A DNA stretch of 64,000 nucleotides from Ulota crispa (lineage: Eukaryota > Streptophyta > Bryopsida > Orthotrichales > Orthotrichaceae). The translations under genes and the position numbers were made by a program. The stretch is from positions 23,121,419 through 23,185,418 of the forward strand of contig OY987243.1 in the NCBI GenBank assembly GCA_963920765.1. The letters are read 5' to 3'. This document shows, piece by piece, positions 12,290-22,474 of this stretch. The notes below the pieces were generated by a model, which was given only the letters and a program-made list of their open reading frames with translations, made no database searches and was not told the origin of the DNA. Position 1 is the first letter of the stretch. Each line of letters opens with the position of its first letter.

Positions 12290-13010
12290 TCATAAACTTG
12301 TGCTCAAAGGTCCAAAAAACAATAGAAAGTCAGTTGAATTAAACTGCAAATAAAAGAGGTGAATATATGAATTCACCAATACGTATTCCGACCAAAATTT
12401 CAAAAATATCTGATTGTTACATAAGTACAATACGTAGACAATATCCAGTTACATTCACTCCAGAAATTGGTTAACCCATGAGAGCCCAGCTCAAATTTGT
12501 GTCATGTTGGACCTCATTGCAAACAATTTGGCACCGCAAGTTCAAAAACAATATCTGAAAGAGTTAGCTTTTGATATTGCACAAGGCTTTGGATACGCAG
12601 ATGTAGGAAAAATTTGGTAAGTTTTCATTGCACGGATCAAAAGATTATTACAATCAAAAACAACAAATTGCTAAATATTGAGAAGCCATATTTTGGTCCC
12701 TGGGGCGCTCAAGGATTATCTGCTGAACGTCACAAAAGCCCTTTGCGACCATATGTATGACCGTATGTACAGATGTATTTGAGCTCCTTTGAGAGCTTTC
12801 CAAATTTTTTTATGCACCCACCATCATACAACCCTTCAATATGTATGATTGTAACACTCGATTTCCAACTATCCAAACTTCTGAATATTGAATGCGACCG
12901 TATTTGGTACCGTAGCTCCAGAACCGAAGGGCCCTTCAGGGGTTAAAAATGAGTAATGCCGGATTTTGCCAGTGAAGCTCAAAATCTCCCCAGACGGTAC
13001 TCGGAAAGGG
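12290..13010. repeat. A1-like remnant interrupted by element A2
   Basis: 12290-12470 and 12947-13010 match consecutive parts of A1 (about 4805-5040), for example CAATAGAAAGTCAGTTGAAT against AATAGAAAGTCAATTGAAT, and the shared AGCTCAAAATCTCCCC. Between them sits A2 at a TTAA. The outer ends of the remnant could not be fixed. Confidence 0.6.
12475..12942. mobile_element. TTAA-family element A2, nested in an A1-like remnant
   Basis: 468 bp with TTAA on both sides; left end CCCATGAGAGCCCAG, right end GGGCCCTTCAGGGG. The surrounding A1-like sequence resumes across the insertion, so A2 is the younger element. No coding capacity is visible. Confidence 0.75.
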
Positions 13011-14178
13011 AATCAGCCCTAAGGACGCTTGCTTTTGGGACACCCTCGCCTTAACCCTTTTTGGAGACGACTCTTTTGTCCCGCCAGTAAGCAGCAAAGC
13101 TCAGATGATTTCCTAGTGCAATCGCTACTACCGGTATGGACAGTGACGCAGGGTTTTGCGGAATCTTATTTCACAATTTGAGATTAGGATTTGATCGAGT
13201 ATAGAGTTTGATTGCGAAGTTATGCAAGGTTTGCATCGTGGAACTTTGAATTGAATGGAGGACGAGAAGCGGAGAATCCCTGTATGCATTAATAGGACCA
13301 TGTATCCTGCACGAGGAATTGGTTGCGGGCTTGAAAGTTACGCATCCACATAATTAATTTTTCAGTTTTCGTCACTGCTGTTACGGAGCACCAGCTGCGG
13401 CCTCCGTCGAGGTGCTTTTTAGAGCACGCTATTGTTGCAATGGCAGGTTGAAAGCCGACGATTCTAATAGCGCTGGGATTAAGCTTACTGCCCCTAGAGA
13501 GGAGTCGCAGAGTTGTTTAGGACTTTCATTTCGTTGAAGATGATGAGTTGGAGAAAGTTCGATTCCTATTTTCTCGACTCTCAAGTAAGTGACTTTTAAT
13601 CCGCTGCTGATGTTATGAGCAGATTTTCCTGAATTTTCTGATTGAGGTAGATATGATTCAGATGCGAGTGACGAGCAATGTCTTTACACAAGCTCAAGAG
13701 CTGATTTTGAACCTTGGCTCTAATCTTCATTGTATGCGCTTTATGGTGACTTGAACCGAGGGTTTGGCTATGGCATTGTTGATTTCGTCACTCTCGAAAC
13801 TGAGTTCTCTCGTGAGTTTGAAATAGCAGTGCTCTGATTATGCACTATAGTCCTTTTGTTTCTTGGAGGAAGCGTTGCGCAGTTTTATAGGCTAGAGATC
13901 AGGTGACTGTGAGCGATGTGCTACCTTGGAATGTTGCAGCGTTTGGATTTTCCTACAAAATTTGAAGTTGTTCTTTACCTCTCCTTACTGTGAAACCTGG
14001 TTTCTTGTTGCGTACCTTTCGAACTGAACGGCTGTTTTTTATGTTTTTGTTTGTTAGGGTTTAAAACAATATACCGGCAACGTTTCGTCTTGTGCCGATC
14101 ACTGGATGTTAGCCTTGGAGAGATTGAAACACTAGTAGATTTTGTTCCAGGTGACGATTTGCCACCAACAACCGAAAC
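13011..14178. other. 5' flank of the small coiled-coil gene; possible upstream exon
   Basis: Less AT-rich than its surroundings. At 13540-13584 there is a short frame reading MMSWRKFDSYFLDSQ followed by a good donor (GTAAGT), which could be a leader exon of the next gene or of a separate gene. I could not trace a supported continuation. Confidence 0.3.
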
Positions 14179-15021
14179 ATGATTTTCAAATTTGCGTTCG
14201 CGAGCCGGGTGCGAGAAATCGTGCGTGTGCTGCGAGGCCTTTCACCTGACGAGGCAGTGCGTGAGCGCACTCTTGCAATCAATGAACAACTTGCCCGAGT
14301 ATGATCCGTCCTTTTATTCATAAGAATGCTGTACCTTTCTCTTGCGGAAACTGGTTTACCTTTCCTCAGCAAAATTAGCCTCGTTTTTGGTGTTGCAGTA
14401 TTCACGAAACATGTATTACGGATGCTGTCGTACACCTAGGGATAAAACTAAAACGGAAAAATGAGTATTTGTACTTTCTCATTGGCTTTTTGGAAATTTG
14501 ACGCTGACATATTAAATTGTGAAGCTTCGAGCGACCAGGATAGCGCAGGAGAAACAGCGTGAGGAAGCAGCTTTGAGAGAGGTTCAGTTTGTGATTGAAG
14601 AGATGGAACGGTTGAAGGAGAGCTTGAGTGCTGCGGTATTTTCTCTTCTGTATTTTCTATGAATTCTTCTTATAATCAGAGTACTTACGAACAGTTGAAG
14701 GATTTCTAGCTTCAGCTTTAGAGCATAGAATCTTTCAATTTACTGCCCATTTATCACTTCGGTTTTGCAACGTTGCAGGAGGAAGCTGCTGTTGAGTTTG
14801 TAAACCAGATAAGTGATGATGCACAAGCCCAACTAGAGGATGAGTGGGAGAAGAAAGCAGAAACGTTGATGGCAGAAATGACTGCAGCAGGAAAACCAAC
14901 GGCCTCCAGTGTTGATTTGCCCGTGGCATCGCCTCCCCAGGAGGCCTCGCAGGAACCTTTGGCGGTCTCTAAAAGCAGAAACACCGTTGTTGAAACTAGG
15001 GTTGTAGTTCCGAAAAGCTAG
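14179..15021 (+). CDS. Small charged coiled-coil protein, unidentified, three exons
   Basis: Not recognised. Exons 14179-14298, 14525-14635, 14779-15021 join in phase with GT-AG introns to give 157 residues. The N-terminal 20 residues are basic and hydrophobic (MIFKFAFASRVREIVRVLRG). Residues about 25-77 are rich in Arg, Glu, Gln and Leu and should form a coiled coil (EKQREEAALREV, EEMERLKESL). The C-terminal third becomes Pro/Ser/Thr-rich. An alternative splice from about 14961 to 15038 would stay in frame and replace the end with QTRRMAEYLRKLFEEQFL, ending at a GTAAGT donor at 15104-15105. It lies alone between the OSCP arms. The regular phasing makes a real gene likely; function is unknown. 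Confidence 0.55.
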
Positions 15022-16363
15022 TCAGCTTCTTACACAGATTCAAACACGGCGTATGGCGGAATATCTTCGTAAGCTCTTTGAAGAACAATTTCTGGATGTT
15101 AGGGTAAGTTAACATCCGTGCCAAGGGCGAACCTTTTATCAATAGATTATTCATGTGCCGTTTCCTGGAGAAAGGTTTTGTTTTTATCATTGATGAAGGT
15201 CACGTATAGGATTGAGCGACATTACACTGGAATTACCATATACTGGGCGTCACAGATTCACAAGAGTTCAGGCCAAGGGTTCTTTTTCAAAAATATTGTG
15301 AGTTCGTTTCTCTGCATTCATGTACCCCATAGCATATGGTGATTTTAGTGGTAGTAGATTCTTGCCAGCGCGTGGATCAACTGCTATCTTCTTTTTTTAA
15401 ATGTATCATTTTTTTCTTGCGTACTTCGTTGTACATTGATAGTGTTGAATTTTGTGCAATTTTATTTTTGATTGAGTAGGGACATAGTGAGAATGAAGGA
15501 ATATTTGAAGTAAGTTTCTATGAACAATTCAAAATGTACAATTTCAAAGTGAAACGACAAATAAAGCCTGAGCAGGATATCTCCAGTAAATTATGAGCAG
15601 GAAATTAGGAAAATTACTATATTCCTCCCTTCCAGATGGAAGTTATAGTAGATATGATATGTATTTAGAATGTAATCACTCGTCCTACAAAGAAATTTAT
15701 TGACTTACGTATGAGCATCCAGAAGGGCGTTGTTTTATGTCACTCAAACTGATATTGTTTTTTGCCTTCTTTTTCTTCAACATTGTTTTCAACAACATAT
15801 GTAAACCAGTGGGATGTCACAAAATTCACAACATTTTTACATGTTAGAATGTAAGGGAGTGTTGGAAATCATGTCAAAAAGAGTGTTTGTAACAACTCCA
15901 CCCCTCCAACTAACATGTAGGGTGTTCAAATCCTACACGTAGGCACTTGCCCAACCTAAATGGGTTAGTCTTAAAAACATTTAGATTTAGTTGGCACAAA
16001 CTTTCAGTCATTTTCATTCTATGTTTTTGATAGTTCTTTGAACAAGATCATTTATCTGCGTTTTTAAACAACTTTTCAAACATTATTCAACTCTATTTCA
16101 CAAATATTGTTACTCTTTTATACAAGATTTTTTATACTTTTCTTAGCACTCTTTTTATCATCTTATTTATGTTTTATCAACTCTATATTTGGCATACTTG
16201 ATTTGACATTCTTAATACTCTTCTAATTATCAAAGCATGAGAAATTAGTAGGGTGTGTAACATTTTCTTAACACTTTAGTATCAATATGGACAAAAAATG
16301 TGTTGAGTATTTTAGCATTGTTTAGAAGTTCTACAATATATTTAAAAAACTAAATTCAATGTC
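15022..16363. other. Possible 3' exons of the small gene, then AT-rich spacer
   Basis: 15038-15103 can be read as an exon (MAEYLRKLFEEQF). Open stretches at about 15200-15300 and 15481-15597 (GHSENEGIFEVSFYEQFKMY) could be further exons but I cannot support their joins. From 15600 on the sequence is very AT-rich and I see no gene. Confidence 0.3.
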
Positions 16364-16483
16364 CTAAGGGTATACTTGGTCTTAAGAGGGGTAGTAGCAA
16401 AGGAAAATTAGATGCATTTGAACATACCTTTAGATTGCATTTATATTGTTGATACCCCTCCTAACATCAAGTGTGAACCTACC
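16364..16483. repeat. Short F-family foldback derivative
   Basis: Resembles the two ends of the large foldback at 33703-34712 brought together: AAGAGGGGTAGTAGC at left and GATACCCCTCCTAACATCAA at right, with AACATACCTTTAGA between, as in the larger copy. The middle is missing, so this is a deletion derivative. Element A3 sits directly next to it. Confidence 0.55.
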
Positions 16484-16487
16484 TTAA

Positions 16488-16713
16488 CCCTTAAACAACG
16501 AGAGGGCATCGTATATGCATTGCCGTATAATGGGCATTTGCTACCAACAAAAGGTTGTAATTTGGGGTCTCAAATAGCTAACTATGACCGCATGCATCTA
16601 TTCTCCAACTTCTTTGTTGATCTCAAACGTAATAAAGGTGTGGATGCACTCCAAATACAAAAAAAATACATTGTATTGTACTGGTCGCAAAGGGCTACCT
16701 CGTCCTTTAGGGG
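16488..16713. mobile_element. TTAA-family element A3, 226 bp
   Basis: Left end CCCTTAAACAACGAG, right end CTCGTCCTTTAGGGG, TTAA on both sides. It has the same length and the same interior as A4 (22245-22470), for example TCCAACTTCTTTGTTGATCT. No coding capacity; the local open frames are chance. Confidence 0.8.
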
Positions 16714-17214
16714 TTAATTCACTTCAGAAAACAAGACGTCAATTATTTTCCAACTTTCTACCCTTTTGGGTTGGTCATAAATTTCATGATCCACAAGTTA
16801 ATCGTCCACATAGATTTGTATTCTATACATGTGTGAAAACGTCTAAACAATAAAAACCAAGCCTAAATTCTTCACTTGTTTGAAAGGTGGAGACTGTGTG
16901 AATCCATTGATTGTATACCACAAGGACCTCATAAAAGATTTCCACCATTTTTTCAAGTGAACAAATTCCAAAGAAGGCCCCAAGGCTGAGATAAGCTTAT
17001 GCCAATACACGTTTAGCGGAGTTTTTAGCCACTTGAGCTAATTAGCAAAAGTCACGTTCAAATCCCCTGCCGCTGACCGCTGGCCCCACCAGAAAGTCCA
17101 AGCGCCCATTCCAAGCGCCGTTGCACGCGCGGTCTGCCATCGTCTCTCTCGCTCGCCTTCGTCCTCGCGTGTGCTCGCGCCTGGCGATGCGCAATTCAGC
17201 GACGAGTCCCGTTT

Positions 17215-17223
17215 CTAGGGTTT
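17215..17223 (+). promoter_or_regulatory. Telo-box-like motif upstream of right OSCP
   Basis: CTAGGGTTT about 100 bases before the start codon; the same site is present in the left arm. Confidence 0.4.
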
Positions 17224-17319
17224 GCTGCTCTGCTCTCGTCGTTCTAGCGTCCGCCATCGTCCCAGAGCGCAGCTAGGCCGGGCAGGTACTGGAATTGGCG
17301 CGGGAGCGGGCGAGGCGCA

Positions 17320-18015
17320 ATGTGGAGGTCGCAGCAGCTGGTGCGGAGGTCCGTGGCCGTGGCGCGGGCCGTGGCGGGGACGTGCGAGCGGCCTGCGGTG
17401 CGGGGCGCGCGGACGTTCGCTTCGGGCAAGGCCGAGGCGGAGCCGGAGTACGTGGAGGTGCCGCTGCCGATGTACGGCGTGGCTGGGAAGTACGCGTCGG
17501 CGCTGTACGTGACGGCGGTGCGCAGGAACGTGTTGGATCCCGTGGACGCGGAGCTGCAGCAGGTGGTCGGGGCCGCGGCGGAGAACCCGGCGTTCGCGGA
17601 CTTCCTGAAGGACCCGTCGGTGTCGAAGAGCGTGCGCATGCGGGCGGTGGAGGAGATCTTCAAGGAGACGAAGTTCAGCGACGTGACGAAGAACTTTCTA
17701 GCGGTGCTGGCGGAGAACGGGCGGCTGTACCAGCTGCAGCGGATCTGCGGGTGCTACTCGGAGCTGCTGCACGCGCACCGCGGCGAGGTGCAGGCGCTGG
17801 TGACGGCGGCGCTGGAGCTGAGTCCGGCGGAGCTGGAGGACATCAAGGGCGCGCTGAAGGGGTACCTGAAGGCGGGGCAGAGCCTGAAGGTGGAGCAGAA
17901 GGTGGACAGGAGCATAATCGGGGGCATCGTGGTGGACATCCAGGACAAGCACATCGATCTGTCGATCGACACGCAGATCAAGCAGATGGAGCAGCTGCTG
18001 GCGGAGGCCATCTGA
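17320..18015 (+). CDS. ATP5: Mitochondrial ATP synthase OSCP (delta) subunit, right copy
   Basis: Identical in sequence to the left copy at 8762-9457: 231 residues, intronless, N-terminal Arg-rich mitochondrial leader, OSCP signature in the C-terminal domain. The start is the ATG following GGGCGAGGCGCA and gives the expected leader; longer frames over the same bases in other phases lack any domain and arise from the high GC content. Both copies look functional, so the locus would encode the same stalk subunit twice. Whether both are transcribed cannot be told from sequence, because the identical tract also covers about 295 bases upstream of each start. Confidence 0.95.
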   Translation: MWRSQQLVRRSVAVARAVAGTCERPAVRGARTFASGKAEAEPEYVEVPLPMYGVAGKYASALYVTAVRRNVLDPVDAELQQVVGAAAENPAFADFLKDPSVSKSVRMRAVEEIFKETKFSDVTKNFLAVLAENGRLYQLQRICGCYSELLHAHRGEVQALVTAALELSPAELEDIKGALKGYLKAGQSLKVEQKVDRSIIGGIVVDIQDKHIDLSIDTQIKQMEQLLAEAI

Positions 18016-18238
18016 GCGAATGAAGCGGGTGCTAGAATGGGAGAGCAGGCGAGCAGCGGATCGTCGGTGGCATTGGGAGGGGTGTGTACTCCAACAACTC
18101 GGCGAAGCGCGAGTTGCGAATGGGAAATGGCGACCTTCAACTTGACCAAGACCCGAGTAAGTAGTACCCGGAAATGATGTGGGTTGCGAAGTGGGATGAG
18201 AGGGATTGTAAATAATTGCAAACCTAAGGTCTTGGGCC

Positions 18239-18244
18239 AATAAA
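18239..18244 (+). terminator. Poly(A) signal of right OSCP gene
   Basis: AATAAA 224 bases past the stop codon and 16 bases inside the end of the identical arm. Confidence 0.55.
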
Positions 18245-18260
18245 ATGTTCTTGACTAGCT

Positions 18261-19194
18261 TCATCCTTCTTATGCGTCGTCCCTCATAATCGAAGGTTTT
18301 AGTGGCTATGAGCAGCACGCAGTCTTCGGAGCTCCTTTAGTTCATAGAGAATCATCACTCTAGTCTAGATTGTTGCAGAATGAACTGGACAAGTCGAATG
18401 GGAACTTGGTTGTGTTGGTTTTCTCCTGCGCAGCATGATGGTGCTTTATTTGCAACCCTCTATCTAGAAGATAAGACTGTCTGAGGACCTGAGGGGAGTC
18501 GGAAGCGAATTGTTCCGGTGAATTGATTTTTGGTCTAGGCTGATTTACTTAGCCTGCTTCGTAGCTAGCAATCCTTATAGAAGTTGGGAGTGCAAGAAAT
18601 GCCCTCGCATCCAAAGTACATTTGAAAGGCAAGTATCGGACATGTCTGAATTGTAGTGCGCTTTCAGAATTGGAGACAGAGTAACCTGCACTCCAAGTTT
18701 CTTGACTCATCCGGTTGGTGCAACTTAATTGCTGATGAGAATAGTCAGAAGTGTCATGGGAATTGTATCGCTAACTTGTTCGAGTTCTTGAGCAATTTGT
18801 AAGTTTTCTGGCAATGTATCGATAAGTGCGAAAGCATATTGAAATTTGTCTTGCAAGATCGTTACGGAAGGGCCTAGCTAGAGCAATGTCCACGATCTTT
18901 GGAAAGTGCAAAGAACCTCCTGGTTGAGAATTTGACATTCTTTAGCAATATCTTGCAGTTTGAAGAAGACGTGTTAAGATTGAAACATACATTGAATGTA
19001 GGACTGTTTGGTAACATAGAGCCCTTGTTGTAACTGCCGAACCCCTCCCTTAGAGCAAGGCAGTCATTCATGACGTCATTGGTTATATGGAAATTCAGGC
19101 TTACTCTTGGAATAATGGTATTAAAATTTACTAGATTAGAAGTTCTAATCTTGCTGCCCCTGAATATGACAATGTTGCACATTCTTAACTCTAA
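18261..19194. other. No gene seen
   Basis: Flank outside the right OSCP arm. Only weak gapped similarity to the sequence left of 8517. The minus-strand frame at 18874-19182 has no recognisable domain. Confidence 0.4.
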
Positions 19195-20189
19195 CTCCTA
19201 AACGTGAGGCTAGTGACTGTGACAAGCCCCTCTCTACATTGGCTCCATCGTACTTTACAATGCTTTGCAAGTGTCCACCCATTATAATACTATTTCTAAA
19301 AGTTGCAATAGATAATAGGGGGTTTTAGATATCTCAAAAAAATGGTGAATGAATGGTTGTGCACGAGTTTTCGTTCATGGTGAACGTGAAGGCACAAAAG
19401 TGAATGAGCCATGAGGACCTCCAGGAGGTCCTCATGGCTTGTTCACACGTGAACGACATGAAGCCTCTCCCTCCTTGCCTCTCCTGCTAGCTTTGATTGT
19501 GTTCCTGTTGCTCCCATGCCCACTCCCATGCCCGCGTCGTGCCTATTTGAGATTGTTGCCAGCCTCTTAGCTCTCGCTTCGGACCTCTGGCTCTCGCTCC
19601 GTGCCTCTAGATAGTTTGGATGTAGAGTTGATTGCCAGGTCAAGGTCATTCAAGGAATCGCGATGCACGAGAAGCAACAATGGTGGAGTTGAAGAGATCT
19701 TGATTAGAAGCAGACAATTGTGGAGACGAAGGGTTCCGGATTAGAAGCAACAATGGTGGAGTTCAAGGGATCCGTACAGAATTAGTGATTGTGGGCAGAG
19801 TTGAAAGGGTGGTGAGTAGTTCACTACAATTTGGATATTTGAATGGGTGATCGCGAGGACATGAATGGTGGTTTGACTAACTTGTTCACCAATTTCATTC
19901 ACATGAACAAAATTGCCTTTGAACAACATATCTGAAACCCCCTAATAGTGCATGTTGACCTCATGAAATTTACAAGAAGGGCAACTTGTGTACCAACATC
20001 GTGGCTTTGAATATTTTCAAAATTTGGATTACTTGATAATATGAATGCATCTAATGAGGTATTTGTTTGCCTTCCATGATGAACCATGTGTTTTTTATCA
20101 CTTTTGAAAAATAATCAAACAAAAAATATCCTTTTTCATTTTGCAAGGCATTTTTTTGGTACATTTTTGTCTACCTCAATGTTTAGGGG
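19195..20189. mobile_element. TTAA-type element, family B, copy 2 (interrupted)
   Basis: Matches family B copy 1 (11890-12251) at both ends: CTCCTAAACGTGAGG at left and CTCAATGTTTAGGGG at right, flanked by decayed TTAA (CTAA, TCAA). The copy is split by a 625-bp element at 19318-19942. With that removed its length is about 370 bp, close to copy 1. Confidence 0.7.
19318..19942. mobile_element. Terminal-inverted-repeat element nested in family B copy 2
   Basis: Ends GGGGGTTTTAGATAT and ATATCTGAAACCCCC with TAATA on both sides. The intact family B copy shows the joined site as CAATAGTGCATG. The interior contains a perfect 31-base palindrome at 19408-19438 (GCCATGAGGACCTCC and complement around one A). 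A short target duplication with G-rich ends could fit PIF/Harbinger, but the family is uncertain. Confidence 0.75.
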
Positions 20190-20193
20190 TCAA

Positions 20194-20842
20194 GGATCAC
20201 ATGAATATCTTAATTTGCCAAAAATGTGAAGATGTCTTGTAAAGTGTAGTTTAGAAGAATGATCAAGTGGTGACTTTCAGAAAAGAATTGTAGGATTTGA
20301 TCCATAAATTGTATCTACACAATTGGATCTATTGTTGTGTTCACTAGTAGTTATTAATAAATTTGAAAACAAATAATTCTAAACTCTTAAAATTTATCTA
20401 AGTGATCTCATAACTCTATTCCAATGGGGCTATCTTGTTCAACGACTAAACCCTAAATTCTAATTTGCATGATGTTGTTATTGAACTTGTTTGTAATCAA
20501 TTCTCTTTGCAATTGTCATCTATCACTTCTCAGAATCCATGTCCTTTAATGTAATAGTGCATGATTGGGAAGCATTATTGTGAGTTTTTATGATGTTGTG
20601 ACTAATCATACTATCCAAATCACAACAACCTCTTAAATATCACATACGACCTCTGTAATGTTACATTTGCAATCTCTGTGATATTATAGAAAATGAGGAG
20701 ATATGAGTTGAAGTTGATGTGATGTTTGAGGTCACACAGATATTAAAGAGGTCGCCTTTTTATTGCTTCTTTGTGCTTCACCCCTCATTGCTTTCAAGAT
20801 TTTGTGATTTTGAGGAGTTTTGAATTTTCATGATTTCATTTT
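20194..20842. other. No gene seen
   Basis: AT-rich spacer. Nothing recognised beyond short repeated phrases about ATATTATAG/ACATACG near 20640-20700, echoed around 21340-21425. Confidence 0.35.
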
Positions 20843-21230
20843 AATATCCTTGATTCCACCCTTACTTGTCACTGTTGCATTGCTATTTGTTGAGCAATTT
20901 GTGACTTGTTGTTTGTTACATGGTCACCTTGTCAAGTTACATACATTCTTGTCATTTAGTGTAAGTGAATCTCGTCAAGTTGCAATGTTATTTGTCGCGT
21001 TATAGAGCAATTTCTCTCTGCTTCTCTTTGGACACCCGCAAGCTGTGAAAGCCCATTTCTTTGTGCTTGCATAGTGACAAATAACATTGCAACTCGATGA
21101 GATTCACTAACACTGGACGACGAGAGTGTATGTAACTTGACAAGGTGACAATGTAACAAACGACGAGTCAGAAATTGCTCAACGAATAGCAATGCAACAA
21201 TGACGAGTAAGGGTGGAATCAAGGATATTG
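20843..21230. repeat. Inverted repeat, about 155-bp arms
   Basis: Arms about 20843-20996 and 21075-21230 with a spacer near 80 bp. Because the arms are mirror copies, both strands show almost the same short frame (SLIPPLLV.VALLFVEQF), which is a sign of the repeat and not of two genes. Confidence 0.7.
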
Positions 21231-22244
21231 CTACTACCAAATGGTTTAAAACATTTGTTACATTGAAGCAATTTTGGATTTCACAACAGTTCCAATGGTG
21301 AATGCGCAGCGTAGCAAGCGCTAATTGCTAGTCATATATACTACTAAAATTACAATGACCTCTATAATATCACATACATCCCTTTATAATATCACACATC
21401 CAATATATATGATATTATCACATACATACAGTTTGAAAACTTATTGAAATTTCCAACTTGCATTTTATCTAACATATGAAAATCCAAATAAAATACTAAT
21501 GGTGAATGTGTAACGTAACAAGTGCCAACTGCTAATTTTAATGAGAAATTTTTGAAGATTTCCTTAACAATTCACCCCATTGCACATCAACAAAAAAGTG
21601 GAAGGAGTTATGTAGGGGAAGTGACCACAATTATCTAGTGGTTTGTGAAGATTTGCAAGGGCGACAACTTTGTGGATTGTTGTATGAGCAACCACCTCAT
21701 AACTTTGATTTTTGGATAACTCTATCCTGAACTTCACTTGCAAGTTTGACACCCACAAGTATCTTAAGTTTTCTATGAGTGTTACTAAGATTATTATCTT
21801 CCAATTTTTCATTGACATGAGAGCATCCACACCATTACACGCTTAGGGTCTGATACATGCAATATTTGGGCAATAATTGCTCTAGGCCCATCAAAACATT
21901 CTCTTGACACTGAAACTAAGTGTATTAAAGCAATGGCCCTTAAAATCATGGTTCGTCCTATGTTTAGTGAGTTTTATCTTATACTCCACTTGATGACTGG
22001 TCAATTGATTGTATGTGGGACATGTTTGAAGAGTAATGATGGGGGACAAGAATTTTTAAGGGGGTTTCAAAAGCAGAAGCAAACAATTGGCAAGCTATTG
22101 ATTGTGTATAAGGGTGCAAATGCTCTCTAGATTTGTTGGGTTAGTGTCACAACATTTGCACTTTTCTAACTCAGAACCTAAATCCAAGGTACACCTAGTT
22201 TCTAGAGCATTATGTAGTTGAATGTCACAATTTGGAGCTTTTAA
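21231..22244. other. No gene seen
   Basis: AT-rich. Tandem-like phrases built on ATATCACATAC at 21370-21425. Open frames at 21564 (minus) and 21933 (plus) carry no recognisable domain. Confidence 0.35.
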
Positions 22245-22470
22245 CCCTTAAAAGTCCATAGGCAATAGTATATACGCTGACATATAATTGTCATTTACTA
22301 CCAATAAGAAATTTTAATTTGGGACCTCAAGTAGCTCACTAGAACCGCATTGATCTAATTTCCAACTTCTTTGTTAATCTCAAAAATAGTAGAGGTGTGA
22401 ACCTATTCCAAATACAAGAAAAATACCTTGTATTGTACTCGTTGGAGTGGCACGCTTAGTTATTTAGGGG
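22245..22470. mobile_element. TTAA-family element A4, 226 bp
   Basis: Left end CCCTTAAAAGTCCATAGG, right end TATTTAGGGG, TTAA on both sides. Same length and aligned interior as A3 at 16488-16713. The two copies differ at many single bases, so both are old. Confidence 0.8.
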
Positions 22471-22474
22471 TTAA

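Larger units (their letters stand above)
17025..18260. repeat. Right arm of the OSCP inverted duplication
   Basis: Base-identical reverse complement of 8517-9752. Just outside its inner edge, reading away from the gene, TAAAAACTCCGCTAAACGTG resembles TAAAAGCACTGCTAAACATG, which follows the MITE on the left side (20 of 25 bases over the stretch compared). Homology therefore extends past the identical tract but at much lower identity. Confidence 0.95.

Noticed and set aside
15118-15342. 74-residue plus-strand frame as an independent gene
   Set aside because: No domain, no good start context; at most part of an unsupported downstream exon of the small coiled-coil gene.
17222-18318. Long overlapping frames over the right OSCP gene (242, 206, 155, 139, 96 residues)
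   Set aside because: Same reason; only the 231-residue frame carries the OSCP pattern.
20820-21240. Pair of similar small membrane-protein-like frames on opposite strands
   Set aside because: The similarity results from an inverted repeat; neither frame has independent support.
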